A stretch of 64,000 bases of DNA from positions 992,001 to 1,056,000 of the forward strand of contig NZ_CP092462.1 of the NCBI RefSeq assembly GCF_022387135.1, in the 5' to 3' direction. The notes beneath the pieces were generated by a model. The model had not been told where the DNA came from and did no database searches. It saw only the letters and a program-made list of their open reading frames with translations. The translations under genes and the position numbers were made by a program. How positions within the stretch are numbered: position 1 is the first letter of the stretch; every line of letters starts with the position of its first letter. This DNA comes from Comamonas sp. B21-038 (GTDB lineage: Bacteria; Pseudomonadota; Gammaproteobacteria; Burkholderiales; Burkholderiaceae_C). This document shows positions 9,167-18,877 of the stretch, piece after piece.

Positions 9167-10351
9167 TCAGGCCAGCAGCTTGCGCAGCCGGGCAATGGCC
9201 TCTTGCAGCTGCTCCATCGAGTTGGCGGTGGAAAAGCGCACAAAGCGGCCGGTGTCATGGCTGCCAAAGTCGCGCCCCGGGGTGATCGCCAGGTGGGCCC
9301 GCTCCATCACCGCATAGGCAAAGTCCCAGGAGCCTTCAACGCCGAGCTTCCTGGCAGCCTCGCTGCAGTCGGCCCAGGCGTAGAAGGCGCCATCGGGTGC
9401 GACCGGCACGGGCAGGCCCAGTGCTTCAAGCGCCGGGATGAAGTAATCACGCCGGGCCTTGAACTCGGCGCGGCGGCGCTCGTACTCGGCCATGCTCTCG
9501 GGCGCAAAACAGGCCAGTGCCGCATGCTGGGCAATGGTGCTGGCGCAGATGAACAGGTTCTGCGCCACGCGCTCGACCACGGGCACCAGCGCTTCGGGCA
9601 CCACCGCCCAGCCCAGGCGCCAGCCGGTCATGTTGAAGTACTTGCTGAAGCTGTTGATCGAGATGATGTTGTCATCGATCGCCAGTGCGGTCTGGCCAAA
9701 GGCCTCGTCATAGGACAGGCCCAGGTAGATCTCGTCGATGATGGTCACGCCATCGCGGGCCTTGACCACCTCATGGATACGGCGCAGCTCTTGCGGCGCA
9801 ATCGAGCTGCCGGTGGGGTTGGAGGGCGAGGCCAGCAGCACGCCACGGGTTTGTTCGCTCCAGGCGGCCTGCACCTTGTCGGCGCTCAGCTGAAAGCGCT
9901 CTTGGGCCGTGGTGGGCAGCAGCACGGCCCGGCCTTCTGCCGCACTGACAAAGTGGCGGTTGCAGGGGTAGCTGGGGTCGGGCATCAGGATCTCGTCGCC
10001 GGCGTTGATCAGCGACAGGCAGACCAGCTGCAAGGCAGCCGATGCGCCGGCGGTGATGACGATGCGGCGCGCCGGCACATCGACGCCAAAGCGCTGCTGG
10101 TACCAATCGGACAGCGCCTGGCGCAAAGGCTCGATCCCGAGCGCCGGCGTGTACTGGGTGCGGCCTTCGCGGATGGCGCGGTCGGCGGCTTGCTGCACCA
10201 GCGCTGGTGCGGTGAAGTCCGGCTCGCCGATGTTGAGAAAGATCATCGGCTCCGCGCTGCCCGCCACCTGGGCCGCCAGTGCCTGGGCGGCCTTGGCGAC
10301 CTCCATCACATAAAACGGCTCAATGCGCTCGGCTCGGGTGGCGATTTTCAT
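9167..10351 (-). CDS. PLP-dependent aminotransferase, class I/II
   Basis: This 394-residue fold-type I aminotransferase has the PLP-binding lysine in SFSKYFNMTGWRLGW (Lys237), the phosphate and ring contacts SPSNPTG and IIDEIYLGLSY, and the C-terminal substrate-carboxylate arginine in GRFVRFSTA. The pattern is closest to aspartate/alanine-type transaminases. The amino-acid specificity cannot be read from sequence alone. It is separated from ribBX-ribH-nusB by a terminator at 10457-10490 and is probably transcribed on its own. Confidence 0.9.
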   Translation of the reverse strand: MKIATRAERIEPFYVMEVAKAAQALAAQVAGSAEPMIFLNIGEPDFTAPALVQQAADRAIREGRTQYTPALGIEPLRQALSDWYQQRFGVDVPARRIVITAGASAALQLVCLSLINAGDEILMPDPSYPCNRHFVSAAEGRAVLLPTTAQERFQLSADKVQAAWSEQTRGVLLASPSNPTGSSIAPQELRRIHEVVKARDGVTIIDEIYLGLSYDEAFGQTALAIDDNIISINSFSKYFNMTGWRLGWAVVPEALVPVVERVAQNLFICASTIAQHAALACFAPESMAEYERRRAEFKARRDYFIPALEALGLPVPVAPDGAFYAWADCSEAARKLGVEGSWDFAYAVMERAHLAITPGRDFGSHDTGRFVRFSTANSMEQLQEAIARLRKLLA

Positions 10352-10456
10352 GGTCTTCGGCTTGGATCAGAGGGCACCCACAGCGTTGGCGGCATATGGG
10401 CCAGCACAGAGTGTGCTATCAAAAGTATAACTGGCGGCGGCTAAGCCCCTAGAAAA

Positions 10457-10490
10457 AACCGATGCCAGCGCGCAGGCATGGGCATCGGTT
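10457..10490 (-). terminator. intrinsic terminator after nusB
   Basis: A 10-bp stem (AACCGATGCC at 10457-10466 with GGCATCGGTT at 10481-10490) lies 11 bases past the nusB stop. Read on the minus strand it runs into a T-tract. Confidence 0.8.
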
Positions 10491-10500
10491 GTCAGCGCGA

Positions 10501-11037
10501 TCAGGCAGCGTTGTTGCGGTCGGCCGCCACCTCAACGGCGCGCAGGCTCGGGGCCAGCGCGTTGAGCACCGCGTTCACATACTTGTAGCCGTCGGTGCCG
10601 CCAAATTCCTTGGCCAGCTCGATGCTCTCGTTGATGACCACGCGCCATGGCACATCCAGGCAGTGCTGGAACTCATAGACGCCAATCCACATGCAGGCAT
10701 GCTCGATGGGCGAGATCTCGTCCATCTTGCGGTCCAGGTGCGGGACGATCTGCGCATTGAGTTGCTCGGCCGATTCGATGCAGCCGTGCAGCAGTGCGTC
10801 GTAATGGGCGGCATCGGCCTTGTGAAAGCCAGCCAGGTCGCGCGTGAACAGGTCGATCTCGGTGGCGCTGTTGCCGCTCAGGATGTACTGGTAAAGCGCC
10901 TGCAGCGCGAACTCACGCGAGCGGCTGCGGGTGGACTTGGAGGCAGCCTTGCGCGCGCCGGTGGAGGTAAGGCCCTTGCGGGCCTGGCGCGGAGGGCGCT
11001 GGCTGGAGGAGGACTCGCTCTGGTCGTTTTCGTTCAT
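10501..11037 (-). CDS. nusB: transcription antitermination protein NusB
   Basis: NusB binds boxA RNA with NusE (S10) and promotes antitermination of rRNA operons. The 178-residue protein has a basic, Ser-rich N-terminal extension of about 35 residues before the family core, which begins [14 protein letters not shown]. Later motifs are [15 protein letters not shown] and [18 protein letters not shown]. Its ATG overlaps the ribH stop by four bases. Downstream location in a riboflavin operon is common in proteobacteria. Confidence 0.95.
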   Translation of the reverse strand: MNENDQSESSSSQRPPRQARKGLTSTGARKAASKSTRSRSREFALQALYQYILSGNSATEIDLFTRDLAGFHKADAAHYDALLHGCIESAEQLNAQIVPHLDRKMDEISPIEHACMWIGVYEFQHCLDVPWRVVINESIELAKEFGGTDGYKYVNAVLNALAPSLRAVEVAADRNNAA

Positions 11038-11495
11038 AGTGTTTTCAGCAGATTGGCCATCTCGACGGCGACGATGGCGGCATCGCGCCCCTTGTCGACC
11101 TGGCGGGCAATGGCCTGGGCTTCGTTTTCAGTGGTGAGGATGGCGTTGGCAACGGGGATCTGGAAATCCAGCCCGATGCGCGTGACGCCTGCGCCCGATT
11201 CGTTGGCCACCAGTTCAAAGTGGTAGGTTTCGCCGCGGATGATGCAGCCCAGCGCGATCAGCGCATCGAATTCTTCGGATTCGGCCATGGCTTGCAGTGC
11301 AATGGGCACCTCCAGCGCGCCGGGTACTTTGACATGGCGGATGTTCTCGGCTTGCACGCCCATCGCGGCCAGCTCCTGCAGGCAGGCCTGGGCCAGGCTG
11401 TCGGTGATGCTTTCGTTGAACCGGGCCTGCACAATGCCGATGGCGAGCGCGCTGCCGTCCAGGTTTGCTGCGCTGCCTTTTTCTGCTCCAAACAT
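11034..11495 (-). CDS. ribH: 6,7-dimethyl-8-ribityllumazine synthase
   Basis: RibH condenses 5-amino-6-ribitylamino-uracil with dihydroxybutanone phosphate, the penultimate riboflavin step. The 153-residue protein carries [11 protein letters not shown], the [11 protein letters not shown] loop and [14 protein letters not shown], all active-site signatures. It lies 3 bases after ribBX and overlaps nusB, so the three genes form one operon. Confidence 0.96.
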   Translation of the reverse strand: MFGAEKGSAANLDGSALAIGIVQARFNESITDSLAQACLQELAAMGVQAENIRHVKVPGALEVPIALQAMAESEEFDALIALGCIIRGETYHFELVANESGAGVTRIGLDFQIPVANAILTTENEAQAIARQVDKGRDAAIVAVEMANLLKTL

Positions 11496-11498
11496 GTG

Positions 11499-12620
11499 TT
11501 ATTCCTTGTTGATGTATCCGGTGATCTCAAGCCCGTAACCGGCCATGCTGGGCAGGCGTCGGGGCGCGCCCATCAGGCGCATCTTCTGCACGCCACAGTC
11601 ACGCAGGATCTGCGCGCCAATGCCGTAGGTGCGCAGATCCATGCGGCCCCGCTCGGGGGCTTGCGCGGCGCGTGCCTTGCCGTCGAACTGGCGGATCAGC
11701 TGTGAGGCGCTTTCATTGCAGTTGAGCAGCACGGCGACGCCACAGCTTTGCTGCTGCAGGTAGGCCAGGCTGGCGTCCAGGGTCCAGCTGTGCATCGCGC
11801 GGCCGGTCTCGAGCAGGTCCATCACCGACAGGGGCTCGTGCACACGCACGGGCACATCGCTGTCGGCCTGCACGCTGCCCTTGACCAGGGCCATGTGCAC
11901 GGCGTGGCTGGCATGGTCCTGGTAGAGGTGGGCGGTGAACTCGCCATGCGCCGTTTGCAGCGGGCGGCTGCTGATGCGCTCGACCAGCGATTCGTGGCGG
12001 CTGCGGTATTCGATCAGGTCGGCGATGGTGCCGATCTTGATGCCATGCTCTGCGCAGAACAGCTGCAGATCGGGCAGGCGGGCCATCGTGCCGTCGTCCT
12101 TCATCACTTCGCAGATGACGGAGGAGGGCGAGCAGCCTGCCAGGCGCGCCAGGTCGCAACCGGCTTCGGTATGGCCGGCACGCATCAGCACGCCGCCATC
12201 GACTGCCTGCAGCGGGAAGATATGGCCAGGTTGCACCAGATCGCTGGCCTGGGCATTGGGTGCCACCGCAGCCTGTACGGTGCGGGCGCGGTCGGCGGCG
12301 GAAATACCGGTGGTCACGCCTTCGGCCGCCTCGATGGAGACGGTGAACGCGGTGGACAGCGGCGCACCGTTGTTGGCGGTCATCTGGCGCAGCTGCAGGC
12401 GCTCGCAGCGCTCGCGGGTCAAGGTCAGGCAGATGAGGCCCCGGCCCCACTTGGCCATGAAGTTGATGGCTTCCGGCGTGACATGGTCGGACGCCAGTAC
12501 CAGGTCACCTTCGTTTTCGCGGTCGGCTTCATCGACCAGAACGACCATGCGGCCAGCGCGCATCTCGGCAACAATGTCCTCCACCGGAGAGATCGGCGCA
12601 GGGATCAGGGGGCTGCTCAT
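11499..12620 (-). CDS. ribB: 3,4-dihydroxy-2-butanone 4-phosphate synthase with degenerate GTP cyclohydrolase II domain (RibBX-type)
   Basis: The N-terminal half (about residues 1-210) is a complete RibB domain that makes dihydroxybutanone phosphate from ribulose 5-phosphate, with [11 protein letters not shown] near residue 31 and the downstream [13 protein letters not shown]. The C-terminal half (about 215-373) has the GTP cyclohydrolase II fold signature around [13 protein letters not shown]. The three zinc-binding cysteines normally found just after this point (C-x10-C-x-C) are missing, so cyclohydrolase activity is unlikely. This matches the RibBX class known in betaproteobacteria. A separate RibA should exist elsewhere. 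No FMN riboswitch is apparent upstream. Confidence 0.88.
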   Translation of the reverse strand: MSSPLIPAPISPVEDIVAEMRAGRMVVLVDEADRENEGDLVLASDHVTPEAINFMAKWGRGLICLTLTRERCERLQLRQMTANNGAPLSTAFTVSIEAAEGVTTGISAADRARTVQAAVAPNAQASDLVQPGHIFPLQAVDGGVLMRAGHTEAGCDLARLAGCSPSSVICEVMKDDGTMARLPDLQLFCAEHGIKIGTIADLIEYRSRHESLVERISSRPLQTAHGEFTAHLYQDHASHAVHMALVKGSVQADSDVPVRVHEPLSVMDLLETGRAMHSWTLDASLAYLQQQSCGVAVLLNCNESASQLIRQFDGKARAAQAPERGRMDLRTYGIGAQILRDCGVQKMRLMGAPRRLPSMAGYGLEITGYINKE

Positions 12621-12786
12621 GGAATGCCTTTAAAGAACTTGTGTCATGTCTGGCCGCAGATCTGCAGCAGGTCAGACAGTAAAAACCCCAATTTTAGACC
12701 AGCTGCTCCCCTGCTGGGCGGCTTTGCCGCTTCTGGGGAGTAGCGTGCCGGGTCAATTGCGGCCGAGCCTGGCTGTCGGGCAGCGC

Positions 12787-13077
12787 TCAGTATTCGCCGC
12801 GCAAGAGCACGACATTGCCATCCGGATAGGCCACGCACGGCAGGACGCAGCCCGCTTCCTTGTCCTCGGCGCTGAGCCCGGGCCACTCGATCTCATAGTG
12901 GACGCTGCCCGATTTGAGCCGGCCGACACAGGTGCGGCAGGTGCCATTGCGGCAGGAGCTGGGCCAGTCCACGCCGCCTTCTTCCAGCGACTGCAGCAGC
13001 GGCGTATCTGCCCAGGCATCGACCTGGATGTCTTCGTTGTCGATCTGGGCGTTGTAGAGCTCGGGGGTGATGGGCAT
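12787..13077 (-). CDS. 2Fe-2S ferredoxin domain protein
   Basis: A small plant-type [2Fe-2S] ferredoxin of 96 residues. The cluster ligands are visible as CRNGTCRTC and a fourth cysteine in GCVLPC near residue 80. I start it at MPITPELYN (13077), because the upstream in-frame extension to 13188 has no ferredoxin character and includes a dispersed-repeat-like element at 13101-13116. It probably carries electrons for an unidentified oxygenase or reductase. It stands alone between ribBX and a divergent SDR gene. Confidence 0.85.
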   Translation of the reverse strand: MPITPELYNAQIDNEDIQVDAWADTPLLQSLEEGGVDWPSSCRNGTCRTCVGRLKSGSVHYEIEWPGLSAEDKEAGCVLPCVAYPDGNVVLLRGEY

Positions 13078-13447
13078 GGCGGTGTGGAAAGTCGGGCCTG
13101 TATCAAAAGCATAGCTGCCCAGCCATGTGTGGTAAGCATGGATGCTGGAAAGCAAGGATGAGGCCAGTTTTGCTGAAATTGCGGGCAATGTAACACGTGG
13201 CTAATAAAAACATGGGCTTAGCGGGTTAAATGGCCCGCGATGGCCACTTATCCACATGGTTGTTCAGCCATTTTCGGGATAACCCTAGCGTGTAGCCGGC
13301 CTCGGCCGGCGTTGTCTCCCCCGCGTCTGTCGCCCAAGCGCCGTGCAAAGCAAATGTGAACACGTACAGTGCGAATGCATCAGAGGCAGCAGGCCTCTTC
13401 CAATATTGGGCGCCAAAAGCGCCCGCATGGCGTAAAGGTGCGAATGT
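13078..13447. other. intergenic region with dispersed element and a DnaA-box-like site
   Basis: This 370-base gap separates the divergent ferredoxin and SDR genes and must hold both promoters. It contains TATCAAAAGCATAGCT (13101-13116), which resembles other intergenic elements in this window, and one perfect TTATCCACA (13249-13257). I see no further gene or RNA in it. Confidence 0.5.
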
Positions 13448-14365
13448 ATGGGTCTGGATTTCAGCGACAAGGTAGCGATTGTGACGGGGGCCGGCGGCGG
13501 GCTGGGGCGTGAACATGCATTGGCGCTGGCCCGGCGCGGGGCCAAGGTGCTGGTCAACGACCCGGGCGGCGCGGTGGATGGCCAGGGCAACTCGTCCGCC
13601 GCTGAAAAAGTGGTGCGTGAGATTGAGGCGCTGGGCGGCATCGCCATGGCCAGCCATGCCTCGGTGACCGACTGGCCGGCCGTGCAGGCCATGGTTGCCC
13701 AGGTGATGGAACGCTGGGGCCAGGTGGATGTGCTGGTCAACAATGCCGGCACCTTGCGCGACAAGAGTTTTGCCAAGATGGAGATGGACGACTTCCGCGC
13801 GGTGCTGGAAGTGCATCTGATGGGCAGCGTGCACTGCTGCAAGGCCGTCTGGTCCCATATGCAGGCGGCCAACTATGGCCGCATCTTGATGACGACCTCG
13901 TCGTCGGGCCTGTTCGGCAACTTTGGCCAGAGCAACTATGCCGCCGCCAAGATGGCGCTGGTGGGCCTGATGCAGACCCTGGCGCTGGAAGGGGCCAAGT
14001 ACAACATCCATGTGAATGCGCTGGCGCCGACGGCTGCCACGCGCATGACCGATGGCCTGCTGGCGCCCGAGATGTTGCGTGCGCTGCGGCCCGAGCTGGT
14101 CAGCCCCGCGATGCTGGCCCTGGTGCACGAGAGCGCACCGACACGGGCCATTGTCTGCGCGGGCGCGGGCAGTTTCGAGGCCGCGCACATCACGATGACA
14201 CGCGGGGTCCACCTGAGCGCCGACAGTGTGCCGGTGGATGAGATGGACAGCCACCTGGCCCAGCAGTGGGCCGAGCTGACCGACCGCCGCGGCGACATCG
14301 TGCCGGACAACGGTTTTGTGCAAGGCGATCTGGAAATCCGCAAGGCACAGCAAAAGCTGCACTGA
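13448..14365 (+). CDS. SDR family oxidoreductase, MFE-2/17-beta-HSD4-like
   Basis: This 305-residue SDR has the glycine motif TGAGGGLG near residue 13, followed by the GGAVDGQG insertion typical of the (3R)-hydroxyacyl-CoA dehydrogenase unit of multifunctional enzyme type 2. The NNAG motif, the catalytic serine in MTTSSSGLFGNFG and YAAAK are present. The C-terminal extension beyond the usual 250 residues also fits this subgroup. It probably oxidises a hydroxyacyl-CoA in fatty acid or steroid side-chain degradation. No other beta-oxidation gene is adjacent. Confidence 0.85.
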   Translation: MGLDFSDKVAIVTGAGGGLGREHALALARRGAKVLVNDPGGAVDGQGNSSAAEKVVREIEALGGIAMASHASVTDWPAVQAMVAQVMERWGQVDVLVNNAGTLRDKSFAKMEMDDFRAVLEVHLMGSVHCCKAVWSHMQAANYGRILMTTSSSGLFGNFGQSNYAAAKMALVGLMQTLALEGAKYNIHVNALAPTAATRMTDGLLAPEMLRALRPELVSPAMLALVHESAPTRAIVCAGAGSFEAAHITMTRGVHLSADSVPVDEMDSHLAQQWAELTDRRGDIVPDNGFVQGDLEIRKAQQKLH

Positions 14366-14541
14366 GCTTGCGCATAAAGCAACAGATAGCGCGATTGCAA
14401 CAGCTTCTTACTATGACTTGCCGGGGCATGCGTCAGTCCCTGGGTTAAATCCCGAAGGCCGGTCAGGCTGAGCGTGCAATACTCTGCCAGTCGCCGGGCA
14501 ACCTGCTATCGTGCAGCCCGGCTTTGACAAGAACAACGCAG

Positions 14542-16074
14542 ATGAACCATATCCAACAACGTATTGATGCCATTGGCGCGCAGCGCCTGCTGCAGATGGG
14601 TCGCGGCATCGAGAAAGAAGGCTTGCGCGTGAACGATGACGGCGCGCTGGCCCTCACGCCGCACCCGGCTGCCTTGGGCTCGGCGCTCACGCACAGCAGC
14701 ATCACGACTGATTTCAGCGAGTCGCAGATCGAGATCATCACCGGCGTGCACCAAGGGGTGCAGGCCTGCCTCGACGAGCTCGCCGAGGTGCACCAGTACG
14801 TCTACCAGGTGCTGCTGACCAACGACGAGCGCCTGTGGATCTCGAGCATGCCCTGCTCGCTGCCGTCGGATGAGAACATTCCGCTGGGCCGTTTCGGCAC
14901 CTCGCACATCGGCCGCTCCAAAAGCATCTACCGCATGGGCCTGGGCCACCGCTATGGCCGCCGCATGCAGACCATCTCGGGCATCCATTACAACTGGTCG
15001 CTGCCCGGCGTCGGCAGTGAGGAATACTTCGGACTGATCCGCAATTTCCGCCGCCAGGCCTTTTTGCTGCTCTACCTCTTTGGTGCCTCGCCGGTGCTCT
15101 GTCCCTGTTTCGTGCAGGGCCGCCCGCACCAGCTGCAGCCGTTGGGCGACGGCCAGGGCGCGCTGCACCTGCCGCATGCCACCTCGCTGCGCATGGGGCG
15201 CCTGGGTTACCAGAGCGATGCCCAGGCATCCATCAACGTCAGCTACAACCACCTCAAGGGCTATGCCGATTCGCTCTACGGTGCATTGACCCAGCCCTAC
15301 CCGGCCTATGAAAAGGTGGGCATCCTCAATCCCGGTGGCGAGTACAACCAGTTGGCCACCAGCCTGCTGCAGATCGAGAACGAGTTCTACGGCACCATCC
15401 GCCCCAAGCGCACCGTGCAGCGCGGCGAGCGCCCGCTGCATGCGCTGCGCGAGCGTGGGGTTGAATACGTCGAAGTGCGCTTGATGGACATCAATCCGTT
15501 CGACAGCATGGGCATCTCCGCCCCCACCATGCGCTTGCTCGACATCTTCCTGCTGCACTGCCTGCTGAGCGACAGCCCGCCCGATTCGCCGGCTGAAATC
15601 GCCGAGATGAAGCACAACCAGCACATGGTGGCCGAGCGCGGCCGCGAGCCTGGCCTGCACCTGCAGCGCCAAGGCAAGGAGGTGTTGCTGACCGACTGGG
15701 CCCAGGAGGTTCTGCAAGCCTGCCAGCCGATTGCCGCGGCGCTGGACCAGGCCCATGGCACCACCGACTACAGCCAGGCGCTCAAGCACTCCCAGCATCT
15801 GCTGGCCCACCCTGAGCAAACACCCTCGGCCCAGGTGCTGGCGGCGGTCAGCGAACAGTTCGGCGCCTCGTTCAAGGCCTTTGGCGCTGCCCAGTCGCAA
15901 TGGGCCCGCGAGCAGACCTTGGCCCGCCCCTGGAACGATGCACTGACAGCCAAGTACCAGCAGCGGGCGGCCGAATCGATCCAGGCCCAAAGAGACATGG
16001 AAGCGGCCGACACGGGTCCGTTTGAGGAATGGCGCCAGTGCTATATGTCGCCTGAGCACCTGGTCGTGTCCTGA
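14542..16074 (+). CDS. gshA: glutamate-cysteine ligase (E. coli type)
   Basis: GshA catalyses the ATP-dependent joining of glutamate and cysteine, the first step of glutathione synthesis. Landmarks are GRGIEKEGLRV near the N-terminus, SSITTDFSESQIEIIT, the DERLWISSMPC stretch and HYNWSLPG. The length of 510 residues fits the gamma-proteobacterial type. I use the ATG at 14542 (MNHIQQR) in preference to an in-frame TTG at 14524. A terminator follows at 16092-16114. Confidence 0.95.
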   Translation: MNHIQQRIDAIGAQRLLQMGRGIEKEGLRVNDDGALALTPHPAALGSALTHSSITTDFSESQIEIITGVHQGVQACLDELAEVHQYVYQVLLTNDERLWISSMPCSLPSDENIPLGRFGTSHIGRSKSIYRMGLGHRYGRRMQTISGIHYNWSLPGVGSEEYFGLIRNFRRQAFLLLYLFGASPVLCPCFVQGRPHQLQPLGDGQGALHLPHATSLRMGRLGYQSDAQASINVSYNHLKGYADSLYGALTQPYPAYEKVGILNPGGEYNQLATSLLQIENEFYGTIRPKRTVQRGERPLHALRERGVEYVEVRLMDINPFDSMGISAPTMRLLDIFLLHCLLSDSPPDSPAEIAEMKHNQHMVAERGREPGLHLQRQGKEVLLTDWAQEVLQACQPIAAALDQAHGTTDYSQALKHSQHLLAHPEQTPSAQVLAAVSEQFGASFKAFGAAQSQWAREQTLARPWNDALTAKYQQRAAESIQAQRDMEAADTGPFEEWRQCYMSPEHLVVS

Positions 16075-16091
16075 CCGGTCTGCTGCCCCAG

Positions 16092-16114
16092 AGCCCGCTG
16101 ATGCGGGCTTTTTT
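16092..16114 (+). terminator. intrinsic terminator after gshA
   Basis: A 7-bp stem (AGCCCGC / GCGGGCT) with a TGAT loop is followed by five or more T residues, 17 bases after the gshA stop. Confidence 0.88.
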
Positions 16115-16251
16115 GTGGCTGGCATACCGCAGCGGATGCGGTCAGAATGCAAACGTTTGCATGAGTCTGGGTGCTTCTGATTTGATAGCTTCCCGCGTTG
16201 GCTATCATTTGTCCGACATCATTCGGTATTGATTTCTCGTATTGTTGTTCC

Positions 16252-18627
16252 ATGGCGCATTTCTCTTCCGACCGCAGCTGGCGCACCTTCAAGCGTGGCC
16301 TGCTCAACCACTATGTGCTCAACGGGCTGGAAGTGGCGCTGGGCCTCTTTCTGGTCACAACCCTGGTGCAACTGATCTGGGGCACCCAGCATGCGGCGGC
16401 GGCCTCGGTTGGGGTCATCGTCACCATCGTCGTCGACAATCCGGCCCCGCGCCGGGGCAAGTTTTGGCGCATGCTGCCCGCGCCCTTGCTGGGCGCGCCG
16501 CTGTTTTTCATGGTGCAGTTGATGCACCAGCACCTGGTGCTGCTGGGCCTGGTGGCCGTGGTGTCGACCTTTCTGGGCTTTTTGTGGATGGCCTGGGGCA
16601 AGCGCGGTGCGCCGATTGCGATTGCGGTGGTGCTGGCCATGGTGCTGGGCATGTCGGTGCCCAAGCCAGCCGAGGGGCAGCTGCTGGCCGCAGCGGCCGA
16701 ATCGACGATGTTCTTCAGCATCGGTGCCGGCATGTTCCTGGTGTATGCGGTCATCGCCAACACCTTGCTCAATTTCCGCTACCGCGTGCAGTTCATTGCC
16801 GATACCGTGCTGTCGCTCGCTGCCTTGATGCTGGAGCAGGCCCGCATGGTGCTGCCCGAGGCGGCCCGCCATGTCGGCCTGGAAGGCGAGACGGTCGACG
16901 GCGAGGCCTATGGCGACAACCTGGCGGACCGCAATTTTGGCAAGTTCTCGCGGGGGAGTGCACCCCTGCAGCACATGGGCCAGTTGATGGCCCGGCACGC
17001 GGCCTTTGCAGACCAGTTGCAGGCCGCCCGCGACATTGTGCTGGAGAGCCCGCGCACGCCACGCCGCCAGCGCCTGGCCGGCATGCTGATGCAGATGCTG
17101 GAGATCCGCGACCACCTGCTGGCCTGCGAGCTGGATCTGGAGCATTTGCGCAAGGCGCCCGAGCAGGCGCCGATGCTGCTGGCCCAGCAGGCCATGCTGC
17201 GTGCGCTGGCGATGGAGGTGGTGCACCTGGCCGACAGCCTGCTGCTGGGCCGCAAGCCCCGGCCGATGAGCAATCTGGATGCCTTGCTGCGCCCGATGCA
17301 GATGGCCAGCCAGCTGCCGGCCCAGCGGCTGGAGGAATCGCTGCCCGACCACTACGACACGGATGTGTCGCCCCAGGCGCTGTCGCGTGAGCTGAGCGAA
17401 CGCATTGTGCGCATCCATGAAGAGGTCAACCGTTTGATCGGCCTGGGCCGCGACGAGATCGAGCCCGATCTGGCCGTGGTGCGCGCCAGCTGGCAGATGT
17501 TTGTCAGCCCCACTGCCTGGTCCTGGACGCCGTTCAAGGGACTGATGAGCTGGGATGCGCCTCCGCTGCGCCATGCGATCCGTGCGGCGCTGGCCATTGC
17601 GGTGGGCTACCTGGTCGTGCAGGTCCTGCCCTGGAATGCCCATGCCTACTGGGTGCTGCTGACGATTGTCGTGGTGCTGCGCGGCAGCCTGGCGCAGACC
17701 CTGGAGCGGCGCACGGTGCGGGTGCTGGGCACCTTGCTGGGCTGCGTAGCGGCACTGGCCATTCTGTCGGCGCATCTGTCACCGCTGGGCCTGATTCTGT
17801 GCCTGACCCTGGCCCAGGGCGTGTCGCACGGCTTTGCGCTGCGCCGTTACCTGTTCACCGCGATGGGCGCCACGGTGCTGGGCCTGGTGCAGGCCCATAT
17901 GCTGCATGCCGGTGGCAGCACCACCTTCCATATGTTCGAGCGCGTGGTCGATACCCTGATCGGCACCGGCATTGCCTGGGCCTTCGCCTACGTGCTGCCG
18001 TCCTGGGAGCGCTCGCAGCTGCCGGCGCTGGTGCAGCGCGTGCTCAAGGCCCAGGCGGCGCATGCGAGCACCTCGCTGGCGGTGGACCAGCTGCAGGCCG
18101 TCGACAATGCCCCCGAGCTGGCCTGGCGCCTGGCCCGGCGCGAGGCCTACGACAGCCTGTCTGCACTGATCCAGGCCGTGGACCGTTCGCTCAAGGAGCC
18201 GCGCGCCGTGCAGCCACCGCTGCAGGCGCTGGAGCTGTTCCAGGCCCATTGCTACCAGCTGCTGGGCCAGATGTCCTCGGTCAAGATCATGCTGATGATG
18301 CGCCGGGGTCAGACTCCCTCGCCGTTTGCGGTGCAGCAGCTCAAGGACACGGCGGCCACCATCGACGCCTGCCTGCTGCAGGCGCCTCAGCAACCGGCCG
18401 TTGTCGAAGGCGAGGCCCAGCGCCCCGCCAAGATGCCGGCGCCCGAGCGTGTGCCGGGCCCCGAAGACCGCGACCAGCTCATTCCCTGGCTGATGCGGCG
18501 CCTGGCTACTGCGCGCATCCTGGCCGGCCAGCTGCAGCAGGATGCAGCGCAGATCCGCCAGTTGCTGGCGCGTGAGGAGACCTTGCCTCCTGTGCAGGCC
18601 GAGCCTGCGCAGGCCTCATCGACCTGA
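16252..18627 (+). CDS. FUSC family / YccS-like inner-membrane protein
   Basis: This 791-residue protein has two hydrophobic blocks, about residues 20-190 and 440-590, each of several helices, separated and followed by long cytoplasmic helical regions. This duplicated layout is that of YccS/FUSC proteins, related to the fusaric-acid and p-hydroxybenzoate efflux permease AaeB. The start is the ATG at 16252 (MAHFSSDRSWRTF); the in-frame TTG at 16198 would overlap an inverted repeat. Its substrate is unknown and no membrane-fusion partner is adjacent. Confidence 0.82.
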   Translation: MAHFSSDRSWRTFKRGLLNHYVLNGLEVALGLFLVTTLVQLIWGTQHAAAASVGVIVTIVVDNPAPRRGKFWRMLPAPLLGAPLFFMVQLMHQHLVLLGLVAVVSTFLGFLWMAWGKRGAPIAIAVVLAMVLGMSVPKPAEGQLLAAAAESTMFFSIGAGMFLVYAVIANTLLNFRYRVQFIADTVLSLAALMLEQARMVLPEAARHVGLEGETVDGEAYGDNLADRNFGKFSRGSAPLQHMGQLMARHAAFADQLQAARDIVLESPRTPRRQRLAGMLMQMLEIRDHLLACELDLEHLRKAPEQAPMLLAQQAMLRALAMEVVHLADSLLLGRKPRPMSNLDALLRPMQMASQLPAQRLEESLPDHYDTDVSPQALSRELSERIVRIHEEVNRLIGLGRDEIEPDLAVVRASWQMFVSPTAWSWTPFKGLMSWDAPPLRHAIRAALAIAVGYLVVQVLPWNAHAYWVLLTIVVVLRGSLAQTLERRTVRVLGTLLGCVAALAILSAHLSPLGLILCLTLAQGVSHGFALRRYLFTAMGATVLGLVQAHMLHAGGSTTFHMFERVVDTLIGTGIAWAFAYVLPSWERSQLPALVQRVLKAQAAHASTSLAVDQLQAVDNAPELAWRLARREAYDSLSALIQAVDRSLKEPRAVQPPLQALELFQAHCYQLLGQMSSVKIMLMMRRGQTPSPFAVQQLKDTAATIDACLLQAPQQPAVVEGEAQRPAKMPAPERVPGPEDRDQLIPWLMRRLATARILAGQLQQDAAQIRQLLAREETLPPVQAEPAQASST

Positions 18628-18649
18628 GGGTTCTAGCGGACCAGCGGCG

Positions 18650-18877
18650 TTAGGGCTGCAGCGCTTCCAGCGCGCATTCCTGCCAGTACATCGCCGCCGC
18701 AAAAAAGCCTTCCCAGACGCAGCCATTGCAGCCCCGGCCGCAGCAGGTGGTGGGCGCTGCAGGCGGCTCGCGCAGGCTGATCTGCCGCGCGCTGGCACTG
18801 GCCTGCAGCGCGGCAAAGCACTGGCGTGCCTGCCGCAAGCTGCTCAGTGGCTGGATGCTGGGAAGGGCAGTGTTCAC
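18650..18877 (-). CDS. small oxidoreductase-like domain protein, 75 aa
   Basis: This 75-residue protein carries the cysteine signature TTCCGRGCNGCVWEGFF near its C-terminus, followed by MYWQECALEAL. This pattern matches the oxidoreductase-like N-terminal domain family (OXLD1-like), which has no firmly established activity. The start is a GTG at 18877 that overlaps the TGA of the upstream membrane-protein gene (GTGA), so the two are translationally coupled. Longer readings of this frame run backwards through the other gene and are not credible. Confidence 0.7.
   Translation of the reverse strand: MNTALPSIQPLSSLRQARQCFAALQASASARQISLREPPAAPTTCCGRGCNGCVWEGFFAAAMYWQECALEALQP

Noticed and set aside
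12621..12786. Possible FMN riboswitch upstream of the riboflavin genes
   Set aside because: The 166 bases upstream of ribBX do not show the conserved FMN aptamer blocks.
13249..13257. Perfect DnaA box TTATCCACA
   Set aside because: A single 9-mer with no cluster of further boxes, AT-rich unwinding region or dnaA/dnaN gene; not evidence of an origin.
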